From Lysobacter sp. ISL-50 (GTDB taxonomy: Bacteria > Pseudomonadota > Gammaproteobacteria > Xanthomonadales > Xanthomonadaceae): 64,000 nt of DNA. Below the pieces are notes generated by a model. That model saw nothing but the letters and a program-made list of their open reading frames with translations, was not told the DNA's origin and did no database searches. The stretch spans positions 124,001-188,000 of the forward strand of contig NZ_JAGGRI010000004.1 of NCBI RefSeq assembly GCF_018612875.1, given 5' to 3'. The translations under genes were made by a program, and so were the position numbers. Positions 47,416-56,965 of the stretch are shown one piece after another (position 1 is the stretch's first letter; every line of letters begins with the position of its first letter).

Positions 47416-48516
47416 ATGAGTACACCCGCGACATCCACCGGCCGCATCCTCGTCGTCGACGATCAGGCCGCAAATCTCCGCGTGGTGACCGCCCTATTGT
47501 CCCGCCAGGGCTACGAAGTGGTGTCCGCTTCGACCGGCGACGAGGCCCTGGAGCTGTACGCCGCCGCGCCGCCGGACCTGATCCTGCTCGACGTGATGAT
47601 GCCGGGCATGGACGGCTTCGAAGTCATGGCCGCGCTGCGCGCCGGCTCGCCGCTGCGGGTGCCGGTGGTGTTCGTCACTGCGGCGCACGATCGCGACCTG
47701 TTGCTGCGCGCCTTCGACGCCGGCGTGGTCGATTACGTCACCAAGCCGTTCCTGCCGGAAGAACTGCTGGCGCGGGTCAACGCCCACGTCGGCCTGAAGC
47801 TGACCCGCGACCGCCTGGAGCGGGTCGCGCGCGAACGCGAGGAACTGGTCAACCTGGTCGCGCACGATCTGAAGAATCCGCTGACCAGCGTGCTGTTCGC
47901 CAGCGACCTGTTGATCAACAACGGCTGCAAGCCCGAGCGCATACCGCGCTACCTGCAGATGATCCACGAAAGCGCCGACGACGCGCTGGGCTACATCCGC
48001 CATTACCTGGAAAGCCAGGCCGGCACGCGCGAGCGCGCCGAGCAGACCGGCCGCGCCGATCTGGCCGAGACCCTGGTGTGGCTGGTGCGCCGCTACGAAA
48101 TGCAGTTGGACGCGCGCGGCATCCGCGTGGAAGTGCAGCCGCCGGCCAACGGCGCGGCGCAGGTCGCGATGGACCCGCGCGTACTGCGCCAGGTCAGCGA
48201 GAACCTGGTCACCAACGCGATGAAGTACGCGCCCAATAGCGATCTGCTGCTGGCCGCGCGCAACAGCGCGCCGGGCTTCTGGCAGCTGATCGTCGCCGAC
48301 CGCGGCCCGGGCATTCCGCTCGCGCGCCAACGCGAGCTGTTCAAGCCGTTCGTGCGCCTGCACGACGCCGACGCGGACGACGGCCTGTCCAACGGCCTGG
48401 GCCTGTCGCTGGCGAAGCAGATCGTGGTCAATGCCGGCGGCCAGCTGTGGTACGAGGAACGCAAGCAAGGCGGCTCGCGTTTCATCATCGAATTGCCGGA
48501 GGCGGCGCGCGAGTAA
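47416..48516 (+). CDS. Hybrid response regulator / histidine kinase
   Basis: A 366-aa signalling protein. The N-terminal receiver (about 10-125) has Asp59 in LLDVMMPGMDG and the Lys in VTKPF. A HisKA domain follows, with His150 in LVAHDLKNPLTS, then a HATPase with TNAMKYAPNSD, DRGPGIP and GLGLSLAKQ. There is no membrane segment, so input probably comes through phosphorylation of the receiver. A separate output regulator is not encoded nearby. Start is the ATG at 47416; an AT-richer stretch upstream (47290-47390) probably contains the promoter. Confidence 0.92.
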   Translation: MSTPATSTGRILVVDDQAANLRVVTALLSRQGYEVVSASTGDEALELYAAAPPDLILLDVMMPGMDGFEVMAALRAGSPLRVPVVFVTAAHDRDLLLRAFDAGVVDYVTKPFLPEELLARVNAHVGLKLTRDRLERVAREREELVNLVAHDLKNPLTSVLFASDLLINNGCKPERIPRYLQMIHESADDALGYIRHYLESQAGTRERAEQTGRADLAETLVWLVRRYEMQLDARGIRVEVQPPANGAAQVAMDPRVLRQVSENLVTNAMKYAPNSDLLLAARNSAPGFWQLIVADRGPGIPLARQRELFKPFVRLHDADADDGLSNGLGLSLAKQIVVNAGGQLWYEERKQGGSRFIIELPEAARE

Positions 48517-48567
48517 GGCCGCCGGGCGGTTTACCGGCGCAGCGTTCGCGCGGATCGATCGACATTC

Positions 48568-48592
48568 AAGCCGGCCTTGCGCCGGCTTTTTT
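48568..48592 (+). terminator. Rho-independent terminator of the hybrid kinase gene
   Basis: Stem AAGCCGGC, loop CTTGC, GCCGGCTT, then TTTTG. Confidence 0.88.
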
Positions 48593-48650
48593 GTTGGCCG
48601 CTTTGAGGCGCGGATGGTTCGCCGCGAGCCATCGTCCGCGTATCAAAACA

Positions 48651-48674
48651 AAGGCCGACGCATGCGTCGGCCTT
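48651..48674 (-). terminator. Terminator for the minus-strand small membrane protein gene
   Basis: A perfect 24-nt palindrome centred on GCATGC, with arms AAGGCCGACGCA and TGCGTCGGCCTT. On the minus strand it is followed by TGTTTTG. Confidence 0.75.
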
Positions 48675-48751
48675 CGTGTATGCGATCGCCGCGACGGCAT
48701 GCGCCGGCGCGGTGCGCGGACGGTCCCGCCAAGGGCCCGTCCGGCGCCGGA

Positions 48752-49117
48752 TCACTCCGTCGATTCGTCGCCGCCGGTGCGGCTGGCGCGGCGGCGGCGC
48801 GGTTCGGAATGCGCGGCGCGGCGCGCGTCGATGCGGCGCGCGCTGCCTTCGATCGCTTCGCCGCCTTCGGCCTGGATGCGGGCCTTGCGGCGCGCAGCCG
48901 CGTACCACAGCAGACCGGCACCGGCGACCGCGGCGACCGCGACCACCGGATTGCGGCGGATGAAACCGCCGGCGGTGCGCGCACCGGTCTTCAGCGCGCC
49001 GAACTTGGCGCCGGTTTCGAGCCATTGGCCGGCCTTGGGCGCGGCTTCCTTCAGATTGGCGCTGATCGCATGCATCAGTTCCAGCGCGCGGTCGGGCAGG
49101 GATTCGAACTTGCTCAT
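48752..49117 (-). CDS. Small single-helix membrane protein, function unknown
   Basis: A 121-aa protein: an amphipathic N-terminal half (LPDRALELMHAISANLKEAA), one transmembrane helix at about 57-74 (NPVVAVAAVAGAGLLWYAA), and a basic, Arg/Ala-rich tail. The layout recalls YqjD/ElaB-type ribosome-associated tail proteins, but the similarity is only in architecture. Start at the ATG at 49117, after AGGACCG. Confidence 0.7.
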   Translation of the reverse strand: MSKFESLPDRALELMHAISANLKEAAPKAGQWLETGAKFGALKTGARTAGGFIRRNPVVAVAAVAGAGLLWYAAARRKARIQAEGGEAIEGSARRIDARRAAHSEPRRRRASRTGGDESTE

Positions 49118-49220
49118 CGTGTCGGTCCTGGACAGGAGAAACGACCCCCAGTGTCGGGGCGCTACCGTTGAAATTTTGTGAGCGACGGCGCGTAAGCCCG
49201 GCTGGGGCCTGAATGCTTTG

Positions 49221-49338
49221 GAGCGAGGAACGAGTGCTCAGGAGTGAGAAACGAGTAAAAAGCTCGTCGCAAGCACACACGCGTTACGTAGCCGGCTTTC
49301 ACTCATTTCTCACTCCTACACACTCGTTCCTCGCTTCA
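49221..49338. repeat. Large inverted repeat next to hrpB
   Basis: Arms at 49221-49257 and 49301-49337 are inverted copies built from GAGGAACGAGTG and GGAGTGAGAAACGAGT blocks. They could form a long hairpin just after the hrpB stop. The block style resembles the iterated GGGAATCG repeat at 59.8 kb. Confidence 0.8.
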
Positions 49339-51885
49339 TCACGTTCCGCGCGGCTTGGCCCGGTGCGTCGCGGTCGCCGTCCACGGATCGTCCGGCCACG
49401 GGTGGCGCGGATAACGTCCCTTCATTTCCTTCCTGACTTCAAGATAGCCGCGCTCCCAGAAGCCGCGCAGATCCTGGGTGACCTGCAAGGGCCGGCCGGC
49501 CGGCGACAGCAGGTGCAAGGTCAGCGGCACGCGGCCGTCGGCGATGCGCGGCGTGTCGGCCAGGCCGAACAGTTCCTGCAGCTTCACCGCCAGCACCGGC
49601 GCCGATGCGCCGACATGCGGGTCGTGGCGTTCTGCTTCGAAGCGGTACTGGATCGCGCGCTCCTGCCCCGACGGCACGGCGATGCGGGTGGGCGCGAGGG
49701 TTTCGAGTTTCTGCCGCCAGGTCCAGTCGGCGAGCGAACGCAGCGCCTCGCCGAACGCGGCTTCGTCCAGCGCGTCGAGCCGGGTCTTGCCGCGCAGCGC
49801 CGGCTTGAGCCATGCGTCGAGGCCGGCCAACAAGGCCTCGTCGCTCAGATCCGGCAGCGCGTGCTCGCCGCGGGCCAGTTCCGGCATCCACTCGCGCAGG
49901 CAACGAATGCGCGCGCGCCACTGCCGCAACGATTCGGTCCACGGCAGCGCATCCAGACCGAGCTGGCGCACCGCATCGACCAGCGCATCGGCGTAGCGGG
50001 CCGGATCGGGTTTGGCCAGCGGCCGGCTGTCGAGCACGATGCGATCGAAGCGGCGCTCGCGCACCGCGGCGATGCCGCGCGCGCCGGCGTCCCACAGCAC
50101 TCGGTCTTCGCTGACGAAGCGCTGCGGGAATTCGCGTTCCAATCGCGCTTCGTCGAGCGGCGCGGCGCGCAGGATGCGGGCGTCGCGCGGGTCGTCGCGC
50201 AGTTCCGCGATCACCAGCCACGGCTCGCCGTACACCGCGCTGTCGTCGAACAATTTCGCGCTGCGGCCGTTGGCGAGTTGGTAGCGATACGGGTCGCCGG
50301 GATGTTGACGGGCGATGCGATCGGGAAACGCATGCAGCAGCAGATCGCCGAGCGCATGCGCGGGCACGCTCGCGGGCGGATTCGCATCCACGCGCAAACG
50401 CCGGCGCCATTGTTTGGCGGCCTGATCGAGCACGGCCAGGGCCGAACGCGAGGCATCGGCGGGCGGGCGCCCGCCGCGGAACGCGGCCAGGGCCTGCCAG
50501 CGCGCGGCCAGGGCGTCGCCGCCGCTGCGCAGCGGATCGCGCGCTTCGATCAACGCGGCCAGATCGCAGGCCAGCGCGCGTTCGCGCGCATCGTTCGGCG
50601 CCAGCAGCATCGCCGCCAGACGCGGGTGCGTGCCGAGCGCGAGCATGCGTTTGCCGAACGCGGTGATCGTCGCGCCCTGCGCGCCGCTGCCGTCCAGCGC
50701 GCCCAGGCGCAGCAGCAGTTCGCGCGCGGCGGCCATCGCTCCGCCCGGCGGTGGATCGACGAAGCGCAGGCCGGCATCGCCCCAGGCGGCGAGTTCCAGC
50801 ACCAGCCCGGCCAGTTCGACCTGGGCGATTTCAGGCCGGCGCTGCGGCTCCAGCCGTTGCGATTCCGGCCACAACCGGTAGGCCCAACCTTCGGCGACGC
50901 GGCCGGCGCGGCCGGCGCGCTGATCGGCCGAGGCCTGGGCGATGGCCACCACGTCGAGACGGGCGAAGCCGCTGTTGGGGTCGTAGCGCGGTTCGCGCGC
51001 CAGGCCCGCATCGATGACGACGCGCACGCCCGGCAGGGTCACGCTGGATTCGGCGACGTTGGTCGCCAGCACCACCCGGCGGCGGCCGTCGGGATCGGGC
51101 TGCAGCACGCGGCTTTGTTGTTCGACCGGCAATTCGCCGTGCAGGCTCAGCACGTCCACGCCGCGCGCCGCCTCGCTGCCGGCCAGCGCGGCTTCGGCGC
51201 GGGCGATTTCGCGTTGACCGGGCAGGAACGCCAGCACGTCGCCGGGATGGCTGGCGAGCGCGTGTTCGACCGCGCGCTTGATCTGGTGTTCGAGTTTTTC
51301 TTCGCGCCGCGCCGGGAAGTGCGCAAGCGTCACCGGATAACTGCGGCCCGCGCTGCTCAGGCGCGGCGCATCGAGAAATTGCGCGAGGCGTTCGCCGTCC
51401 AGGGTCGCCGACATCACCACGATGCGCAGGTCGTCGCGCAGCGAGGCCTGCACGTCCAGCGCCAATGCCAGGCCCAGGTCGGCGGCGAGGTGGCGTTCGT
51501 GGAATTCGTCGAACAGCAGCGCGCCGACCCCGTCCAGGGTCGGATCGTCCTGGATCATCCGGGTCAGGATGCCTTCGGTGACGACCTCGATGCGGGTGCG
51601 CGGGCCGACCTTGTTCTCGAAACGGATGCGGTAGCCGACCGTCTCGCCCGCGGTTTCGCCGCGCTGGCGCGCCATGAAGTTGGCGGCGGCGCGCGCGGCG
51701 ACGCGGCGCGGTTCGAGCACGATGATCTTGCGCCCATCCAGCCACGGCGCATCGAGCAGCGCCGGCGGCACCTGGGTGGTCTTGCCGGCGCCGGGCGGCG
51801 CTTCCAGCACCAGCCGCGGGTGGTCGGCGAGGCTGGAGCGGATCTGCGGCAGCAGCGAATCGATCGGGAATTGAGCGGTGGTCAC
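49339..51885 (-). CDS. hrpB: ATP-dependent helicase HrpB
   Basis: An 848-aa DEAH-box helicase. Motif I is APPGAGKTTQVP, motif II LLFDEFHERHLA (DEFH, as in HrpB), motif III SATLDG, then ATNVAESSVTLPGV and QRAGRAGRVAEG of the second RecA domain. The HA2-like and HrpB C-terminal domains follow, ending RGYLEVRKEMKGRYPRHPWP, a family hallmark. It is an RNA helicase-like protein of unclear physiological role. The GTG at 51885 is the likely start; the upstream extension runs into the divergent tatD region. Confidence 0.95.
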   Translation of the reverse strand: MTTAQFPIDSLLPQIRSSLADHPRLVLEAPPGAGKTTQVPPALLDAPWLDGRKIIVLEPRRVAARAAANFMARQRGETAGETVGYRIRFENKVGPRTRIEVVTEGILTRMIQDDPTLDGVGALLFDEFHERHLAADLGLALALDVQASLRDDLRIVVMSATLDGERLAQFLDAPRLSSAGRSYPVTLAHFPARREEKLEHQIKRAVEHALASHPGDVLAFLPGQREIARAEAALAGSEAARGVDVLSLHGELPVEQQSRVLQPDPDGRRRVVLATNVAESSVTLPGVRVVIDAGLAREPRYDPNSGFARLDVVAIAQASADQRAGRAGRVAEGWAYRLWPESQRLEPQRRPEIAQVELAGLVLELAAWGDAGLRFVDPPPGGAMAAARELLLRLGALDGSGAQGATITAFGKRMLALGTHPRLAAMLLAPNDARERALACDLAALIEARDPLRSGGDALAARWQALAAFRGGRPPADASRSALAVLDQAAKQWRRRLRVDANPPASVPAHALGDLLLHAFPDRIARQHPGDPYRYQLANGRSAKLFDDSAVYGEPWLVIAELRDDPRDARILRAAPLDEARLEREFPQRFVSEDRVLWDAGARGIAAVRERRFDRIVLDSRPLAKPDPARYADALVDAVRQLGLDALPWTESLRQWRARIRCLREWMPELARGEHALPDLSDEALLAGLDAWLKPALRGKTRLDALDEAAFGEALRSLADWTWRQKLETLAPTRIAVPSGQERAIQYRFEAERHDPHVGASAPVLAVKLQELFGLADTPRIADGRVPLTLHLLSPAGRPLQVTQDLRGFWERGYLEVRKEMKGRYPRHPWPDDPWTATATHRAKPRGT

Positions 51886-52027
51886 CCGCGCAAGGATACG
51901 GACCGGCGGCGGCGACCGAAACGGCGCCGGCGCTGCGGCGCCTTGAACTCCCAAGCCGCAGGCCGCGGCTTGGGCCTCCCGCGTCGAACCTCTACACTGC
52001 GCTGCCCGCATCGGCTCCACTCGCCCC

Positions 52028-52822
52028 ATGCCACTGATCGACATCGGCGCCAACCTCACCCACGACAGCTTCGACCCCGACCGCGAGGCGGTGCTGCAGC
52101 GCGCGCGCGAGGCCGGCGTGGCGCGCATGGTGATCACCGGCGCCAGCCGCGAGCATTCGCCCAAGGCGCTGGCACTGGCGCGGCAATACCCGGGCGAGTT
52201 GTTCGCCACCGCCGGCGTGCATCCGCATCACGCCACCGAATACACCGCCGAGTGCGACGCGGAAATGCGCGAGTTGCTCTCGCACCCGGAAGTGGTCGCG
52301 GTCGGCGAATGCGGCCTGGATTACTTCCGCGACTTCTCGCCGCGCCCGGCGCAGCGGCGCGCGTTCGAGATGCAGCTGCAGAGCGCGGTGGACACCGGCA
52401 AGCCGCTGTTCCTGCACCAGCGCGATGCGCACGCCGATTTCATGGCGATGATGAAGAACTTCGACGGCAAGCTCGGCGCGGCGGTGGTGCACTGCTTCAC
52501 CGGCACGCGCGAGGAGTTGTTCGATTACCTCGACCAGGACTGGTACGTCGGCATCACCGGTTGGCTGTGCGACGAACGCCGCGGCCTGCATCTGCGCGAG
52601 CTGGTCAAGCACATTCCGGCGCAGCGGCTGATGATCGAGACCGACGCGCCGTACCTGCTGCCGCGCACGGTCAAGCCGGCGCCCTCGCACCGGCGCAACG
52701 AGCCGATGTACCTGGCGCACATCGTCGAGGAACTCGCCCGCGATCGCGGCGAGGACGTCGCGGTCACCGCCGCCAACAGCAGCGCGGCGGCGAGCGCGTT
52801 CTTCCGCTTGCCGGCGCGCTGA
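52028..52822 (+). CDS. tatD: 3'-5' exonuclease TatD
   Basis: A 264-aa metal-dependent DNase of the amidohydrolase fold. Ligands are seen in LIDIGANLTH, ATAGVHPHHATEY, VGECGLDYFRDF (Glu), LFLHQRDAH, VVHCFTGTRE and IETDAPYLLP (Asp). The VGITGWLCDERRG and SHRRNEPMYL stretches match TatD itself rather than YcfH or YjjV. It is divergent from hrpB. Start at the ATG at 52028. Confidence 0.94.
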   Translation: MPLIDIGANLTHDSFDPDREAVLQRAREAGVARMVITGASREHSPKALALARQYPGELFATAGVHPHHATEYTAECDAEMRELLSHPEVVAVGECGLDYFRDFSPRPAQRRAFEMQLQSAVDTGKPLFLHQRDAHADFMAMMKNFDGKLGAAVVHCFTGTREELFDYLDQDWYVGITGWLCDERRGLHLRELVKHIPAQRLMIETDAPYLLPRTVKPAPSHRRNEPMYLAHIVEELARDRGEDVAVTAANSSAAASAFFRLPAR

Positions 52823-52849
52823 GAGTCGCGCGCCGACCCGGCCCTATGT

Positions 52850-53311
52850 TCAGTCCAGGGTGAAATTGCCGCAGCCGTACCACAGCGTCGGCCAGGCCTT
52901 GTGGTCGGGACCGGCGGTTTTCGCCGCCGGCGTGACGATGATCGCGTAGGTGTAGCGCCCGTATTTGCCGCCGGTATTGCCCTTGTTGTCCTTGCACGCC
53001 TCGCCCAGCTTGACCGGCGCGATCTGCACCTTCAGTCCGGTCTTTTGCTGGCCGATCACGCCCACCAGCTTGTACTGGCCCTGCGGCGCGGCGGTCTGAT
53101 CCAGCGGGCCGTTGAAGGGCTTCTTCGCCTCCGGCACGGTCAGCGCGTAGACCACGTTCGATGCGCTGTCCGTCGTCAGCACCACCTGCCAATCGGTATT
53201 GCCTCCGCGGAAGGCTGGCGAGGGAAAGGTGATGGCCTGTGCGAAGGCACAGGGCGCCGCGAGCGCGGCGGCCAGCGCCAGACCGGCGGCGGCAGTAATG
53301 GAAACGCGCAT
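52850..53311 (-). CDS. Exported 153-aa protein, function unknown
   Basis: A signal peptide (about 1-25, ending AFA) precedes a 128-residue mature protein. Features are PAFRGGNTDWQVVLTTD, a GKYGRYTYAIIVTPA block, and a final LWYGCGNFTLD. One Cys pair (EACKDN and YGCGN) may be bridged. The family is not recognised; the beta-rich pattern suggests a secreted binding or structural protein. Start is the ATG at 53311, with GGAG upstream. Confidence 0.7.
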   Translation of the reverse strand: MRVSITAAAGLALAAALAAPCAFAQAITFPSPAFRGGNTDWQVVLTTDSASNVVYALTVPEAKKPFNGPLDQTAAPQGQYKLVGVIGQQKTGLKVQIAPVKLGEACKDNKGNTGGKYGRYTYAIIVTPAAKTAGPDHKAWPTLWYGCGNFTLD

Positions 53312-53637
53312 GAAAGACTCCTGGAGGGGGCGACGCGGTGCCGCCGGTATCGCTATCAACGCGTGGTCGCGGCATCCGTGAAAGCCGGCCGGCGCGGCCG
53401 GCCGGGGCGGGCCGCGAGCGCTTGCGCGCGTCGCGGTTCACCAACCAACGCGGTGCCTGCGCGATAGCGGACAAGGTTGCGTGCGCGGACGTCGCCTCGC
53501 TCGCACGCGAGTTCGAGCCAACCCGCGCCGCGTTGATTCGCCGACTGCGCCGCGACGCGTAGCGGCCGAACTCGCTACTCTTCGCGCTCGAACCGGGTCG
53601 CAGCCACCCATCGCCCGACACCTTGCCAGGATTCCGC
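53312..53637. other. Divergent intergenic region
   Basis: This holds the leaders of two divergent genes; apart from a ribosome site for the exported protein, I see no feature in it. Confidence 0.5.
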
Positions 53638-54501
53638 ATGCCGACCGCCGTCTCCGAAAACCGATCGCCCGTCTTCGTCCCGATGACCGTCGCCTGGCTG
53701 GCGCTGATCCTGTCGGCGGCCTTCGTCCTGATCGGCACGATCACCACGCCCGCCGACGCGCGCGCGACGAGTTCGGTGGCGGCGCAGATCGTGCAGTGGC
53801 TGTGCTCGATCGGCCTGTTGTTCGGTTTCGTGCTGGTGCTGGGCTGCGTGCTGGTCGATCGTCGCGGCACGCCACGGCGCGCCTGGTTCGCGGTGCTGGC
53901 CGCGCTGGTGCTGATCTTCGGCCTCGGCGTGGCCTGGTCGATGGGCCAGAACCAGGCCTTGGCCGCCTTGCTCAAGGATCGCAGCCGGCAGGAGCTGCTG
54001 ATCTGGGTGTCGGCGCTCGGGGCGGTCAAGGTGATCGTCATCAACGCGGTGGCGCTGCCGATCGCGTGGCGGCTGGGCGGACGCGGCGACACGCCGGTGA
54101 CCTGGAGTTCCGGGCAACGCCGGGCGCTCGGCGCGCTGGTCGCGGCGAGCCTGTGCGCCGGCCTGTTGCTGCTGGTGCAGAACGTGGCCGCGGCTTTCAC
54201 CTCGCTGGGCCAGGGCGAGCAAGGCGCGGGCATGAGCGTGGTCGCGCTCGCCGTCGGCGCGGTGCACGGCCTGTTCGCCCTGGCGCTGCCGATGCGGCGC
54301 GGCGCGGGCGCGGTGCCGGCGCTGCTGTCGTCGCTGCTCACGCCGGTGTTGATCGTCGCCGCCTCGCTGCCGGTGGTCACCGCCGGCGAACGCTGGGAGC
54401 TGACCGCACGGATCGCGGCGGTGCTGCTGATCCTGTTGTTCGCGCCGATGCTGTCGTGGCTGCTGGTGCGCTGGCTGCACGGACGCGCCGGGCGCGGTTG
54501 A
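53638..54501 (+). CDS. Seven-helix membrane protein, function unknown
   Basis: A 287-aa inner-membrane protein with about seven hydrophobic segments (near 18-37, 50-72, 82-104, 122-142, 160-180, 195-215, 225-280). No enzymatic motif is visible. The first in-frame TTG at 53623 is less likely than the ATG at 53638. It converges on the COG3650 lipoprotein gene and shares a terminator with it. Confidence 0.72.
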   Translation: MPTAVSENRSPVFVPMTVAWLALILSAAFVLIGTITTPADARATSSVAAQIVQWLCSIGLLFGFVLVLGCVLVDRRGTPRRAWFAVLAALVLIFGLGVAWSMGQNQALAALLKDRSRQELLIWVSALGAVKVIVINAVALPIAWRLGGRGDTPVTWSSGQRRALGALVAASLCAGLLLLVQNVAAAFTSLGQGEQGAGMSVVALAVGAVHGLFALALPMRRGAGAVPALLSSLLTPVLIVAASLPVVTAGERWELTARIAAVLLILLFAPMLSWLLVRWLHGRAGRG

Positions 54502-54524
54502 CCGGCGCGCGGCCGGCAGACGAA

Positions 54525-54547
54525 AACGGCCCGCGATGCGGGCCGTT
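54525..54547. terminator. Bidirectional hairpin between convergent genes
   Basis: Arms AACGGCCCGC and GCGGGCCGTT around GAT, with short T-rich or A-rich flanks on the two sides. Confidence 0.7.
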
Positions 54548-54570
54548 CCGGTTTCGCCGCAAGGAAGGGC

Positions 54571-55110
54571 TCAGTACATGGCGAGGTCGCCGCAGCCCTT
54601 GAACGTGTCCATGCCGTCGACGTGCACGCTCACCGACTGCAGGTGCTTGGTGTCGCCGTCGTCGGTGCAGTCCTGGCGGCTGATCTCGATGGTCATCGGC
54701 TTGGCGCCGTCCTTGCCGGTCAGCTCGCCGCTGAGCACGATCGGCGTGCCCGGCGCGTCGGCCGGCCGACCGTTGTAGCGCGCGCTGCCGCTGGCTTTCT
54801 CGCTGCCGCTGCCCCAGGTCAGATCGACCTTGTGATTCATCTCGCCCGTGGCCTGGATCTCGATGCTCCAGTGTTCGCCGAAGCCCTTGAACGCAGGCAC
54901 CGGACTGACCTTGCCGACCTGGTCGGCGCCGATCTTGCCCATGGGCCGTTCGCCTGCACCGGCGCCCGCGGTGGGCTCGGGAACCCGAGCGGCGTCGGCC
55001 GGCGCGGCGGTGTCGGCCATCGCCGGCTTGGCGCTGTCGGCGACCGGCGGTTTGGAACAAGCGGCGAGAACCGCGACGGCGAGAACCGCGGCGAGAGACA
55101 TCGGGCGCAT
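54571..55110 (-). CDS. Lipoprotein with COG3650-like domain
   Basis: A 179-aa protein. Signal peptide and lipobox VLAAC, then an Ala/Pro-rich linker to about 60. The C-terminal domain has FGEHWSIEIQATG, GTPIVLSGELTGKDGAKPMT, the Cys in RQDCTDDGD and the final FKGCGDLA, the paired-Cys layout of COG3650 proteins. Function unknown. It is 15 bp from the end of the ABC permease gene and so could be cotranscribed with the ABC genes. Confidence 0.75.
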   Translation of the reverse strand: MRPMSLAAVLAVAVLAACSKPPVADSAKPAMADTAAPADAARVPEPTAGAGAGERPMGKIGADQVGKVSPVPAFKGFGEHWSIEIQATGEMNHKVDLTWGSGSEKASGSARYNGRPADAPGTPIVLSGELTGKDGAKPMTIEISRQDCTDDGDTKHLQSVSVHVDGMDTFKGCGDLAMY

Positions 55111-55124
55111 GGGCCACTCCTGCT

Positions 55125-55943
55125 TCAACTGCGTAAACCCACGCCGCGCTTGAGCAGCCACAGCGCCAGCGACGACAGCCCGACCACGAAGGCCAGCATC
55201 AGCGTGTAGGCGACCAGCACCGGCACGTCGCTGCTGCCGAGCAGGCCGTAGCGGAACGCGTTGACCATGTAGAAGATCGGGTTGGCGTGAGTGGCGGCTT
55301 CGGCCCAGGCCGGCAGCAGCTTGACCGAATAGAACACGCCGCCCAGGTAGGTCAGCGGGGTCAGGATGAAGGTCGGAACGATGGCGACGTCGTCGAACTT
55401 CTTCGCGTACACCGCGTTGATGAAGCCGGCCAGCGAGAAGATCGTCGCGCCCAGCAGCACGGTGGTGAAGATCACCAGCGGATGCGGCACCCGCACCTTG
55501 GTGAAGAACATCGCGATCAGCAGCACGATCGCGCCGACCATCAGCCCGCGCAGCACCGCGCCGGCCACATAGCCCCACAGGATCACCCAGTTGGGCATCG
55601 GGCTGACCAGCAGTTCTTCGACGTGGCGGCCGAACTTGGCGCCGAAGAAGCTCGAGGAGATGTTGCCGTAGCTGTTCTGGATCACGCTCATCATCACCAG
55701 GCCGGGGACGATGAACTCCATGTAGGTGTAACCGCCCATGTCGCCGATGCGCGAGCCGATCAGGCCGCCGAAGATCAGGAAGTAGAGCGTCATGGTGATC
55801 GCCGGCGGCACCAGGGTCTGGCCCCAGATGCGCAGGATGCGCGCGACTTCGCGCCGCACGATGGTGCCCAGCGCGACCAGGTTGCGGCGCATGGAAGTGG
55901 CTTGAATCGCGTCGGCCGGTTGCACCGGAAGCGTCTGGCTCAT
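55125..55943 (-). CDS. ABC-2-type permease (YadH-like)
   Basis: A 272-aa inner-membrane protein with six helices. PPAITMTLYFLIFGGLIGSR and YTYMEFIVPGLVMMSVIQNS begin the core; the ABC-2 signature LTYLGGVFYSVKLLP and ANPIFYMVNAFRYGLLG are at about 200-240. It matches E. coli YadH in size. The start overlaps the ATPase stop by 4 bp (ATGA). Substrate unknown; the family exports lipids, polysaccharides or drugs. Confidence 0.9.
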   Translation of the reverse strand: MSQTLPVQPADAIQATSMRRNLVALGTIVRREVARILRIWGQTLVPPAITMTLYFLIFGGLIGSRIGDMGGYTYMEFIVPGLVMMSVIQNSYGNISSSFFGAKFGRHVEELLVSPMPNWVILWGYVAGAVLRGLMVGAIVLLIAMFFTKVRVPHPLVIFTTVLLGATIFSLAGFINAVYAKKFDDVAIVPTFILTPLTYLGGVFYSVKLLPAWAEAATHANPIFYMVNAFRYGLLGSSDVPVLVAYTLMLAFVVGLSSLALWLLKRGVGLRS

Positions 55944-56965
55944 GCGGCGGTCTCCGTCGTTGCGGGGGTCGGTTCGGACGGCTGGTTGATCATGCGCACG
56001 AACAGTTCTTCCAGTCGGTTGGACTTGGTGCGCATCGAGCGCACGCGGATGCCGGCTTCGCCGAGCGCGGCGAATACCCGGTTGAGATCCATCGCACGCG
56101 GCATTTCCAGATCCAGGGTGTGGTCGTCGGTGGCCAGGACGGTCGCGCCCTCGATCGCCGGCAGCGTCGCCGGCAGGGTGCCGTCGATGTCGAGCAGGAA
56201 GCCCTCCACGTCCAGCATCGCCAGCAGCGCGCGCATCGGGCCCTGCTGGACGATGCGGCCCTGGTCGATGATCGCCAGGTTGCGGCACAGGTTCTCGGCT
56301 TCTTCCAGGTAGTGCGTGGTCAGGATGATGGTGGTGCCGGCGGCGTTGATCTCGCGCAGGGTCTTCCACATGCCGCGGCGGATTTCGATGTCCACGCCGG
56401 CGGTGGGTTCGTCCAGGATCAGCAGGCGCGGGCGGGTCATCATGGCGCGCGCGATCATCAGCCGGCGCTTCATGCCGCCCGACAGCGTGCGGCTCATCAT
56501 CGTGGCCTTTTCCCATAGCTGGGCGCGCTTGAGCTCTTCCTCGGCGCGCTGCAGCGCGACCGCGCGCGGCACGCCGTAGAAGCCGGCGTAGTTGACCAGG
56601 ATGTCGAGCGGCTTCTCGAACATGTTGAAGTTGAGTTCCTGCGGCACCAGGCCGATCAGGCGCATCGCTTCGCTGCGGTGGCGGGTCAGGTCGGTGCCGA
56701 AGATCTCCACCGAGCCTTCGCTGAGATTCACCAGCGAGCTGACGATGCCGATCAGGGTGGACTTGCCGGCGCCGTTGGGGCCGAGCAGGGCGAAGAAGTC
56801 GCCCGGGGCGACGTTCAGGGACACGCCCTTGAGCGCCTGGACTTTGTTGTCGTAGGTCTTGCGCAGGTCGCGCACACACAAGGCGGGCACCGAAGCGGAC
56901 GCGGGGGCACCGGGGTGCGCCGTTGCCGAACCGGGTCCCGTGGCGGGGGCCGTTGGCTGGGTCAT
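55940..56965 (-). CDS. ABC transporter ATP-binding protein (YadG-like)
   Basis: A 341-aa ATPase. A 28-residue Ala/Pro-rich N-terminal stretch precedes the domain. Walker A is GPNGAGKST, the signature is TLSGGMKRR, Walker B is LLILDEPTAGVD, and the switch His is in TTHYLEEAE. A C-terminal extension of about 75 residues is typical of this exporter type. It is translationally coupled to the permease gene. Confidence 0.92.
   Translation of the reverse strand: MTQPTAPATGPGSATAHPGAPASASVPALCVRDLRKTYDNKVQALKGVSLNVAPGDFFALLGPNGAGKSTLIGIVSSLVNLSEGSVEIFGTDLTRHRSEAMRLIGLVPQELNFNMFEKPLDILVNYAGFYGVPRAVALQRAEEELKRAQLWEKATMMSRTLSGGMKRRLMIARAMMTRPRLLILDEPTAGVDIEIRRGMWKTLREINAAGTTIILTTHYLEEAENLCRNLAIIDQGRIVQQGPMRALLAMLDVEGFLLDIDGTLPATLPAIEGATVLATDDHTLDLEMPRAMDLNRVFAALGEAGIRVRSMRTKSNRLEELFVRMINQPSEPTPATTETAA

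Noticed and set aside
49213-52863. 1216-aa plus-strand frame
   Set aside because: Antisense to hrpB for most of its length; its end overlaps tatD in the wrong frame.
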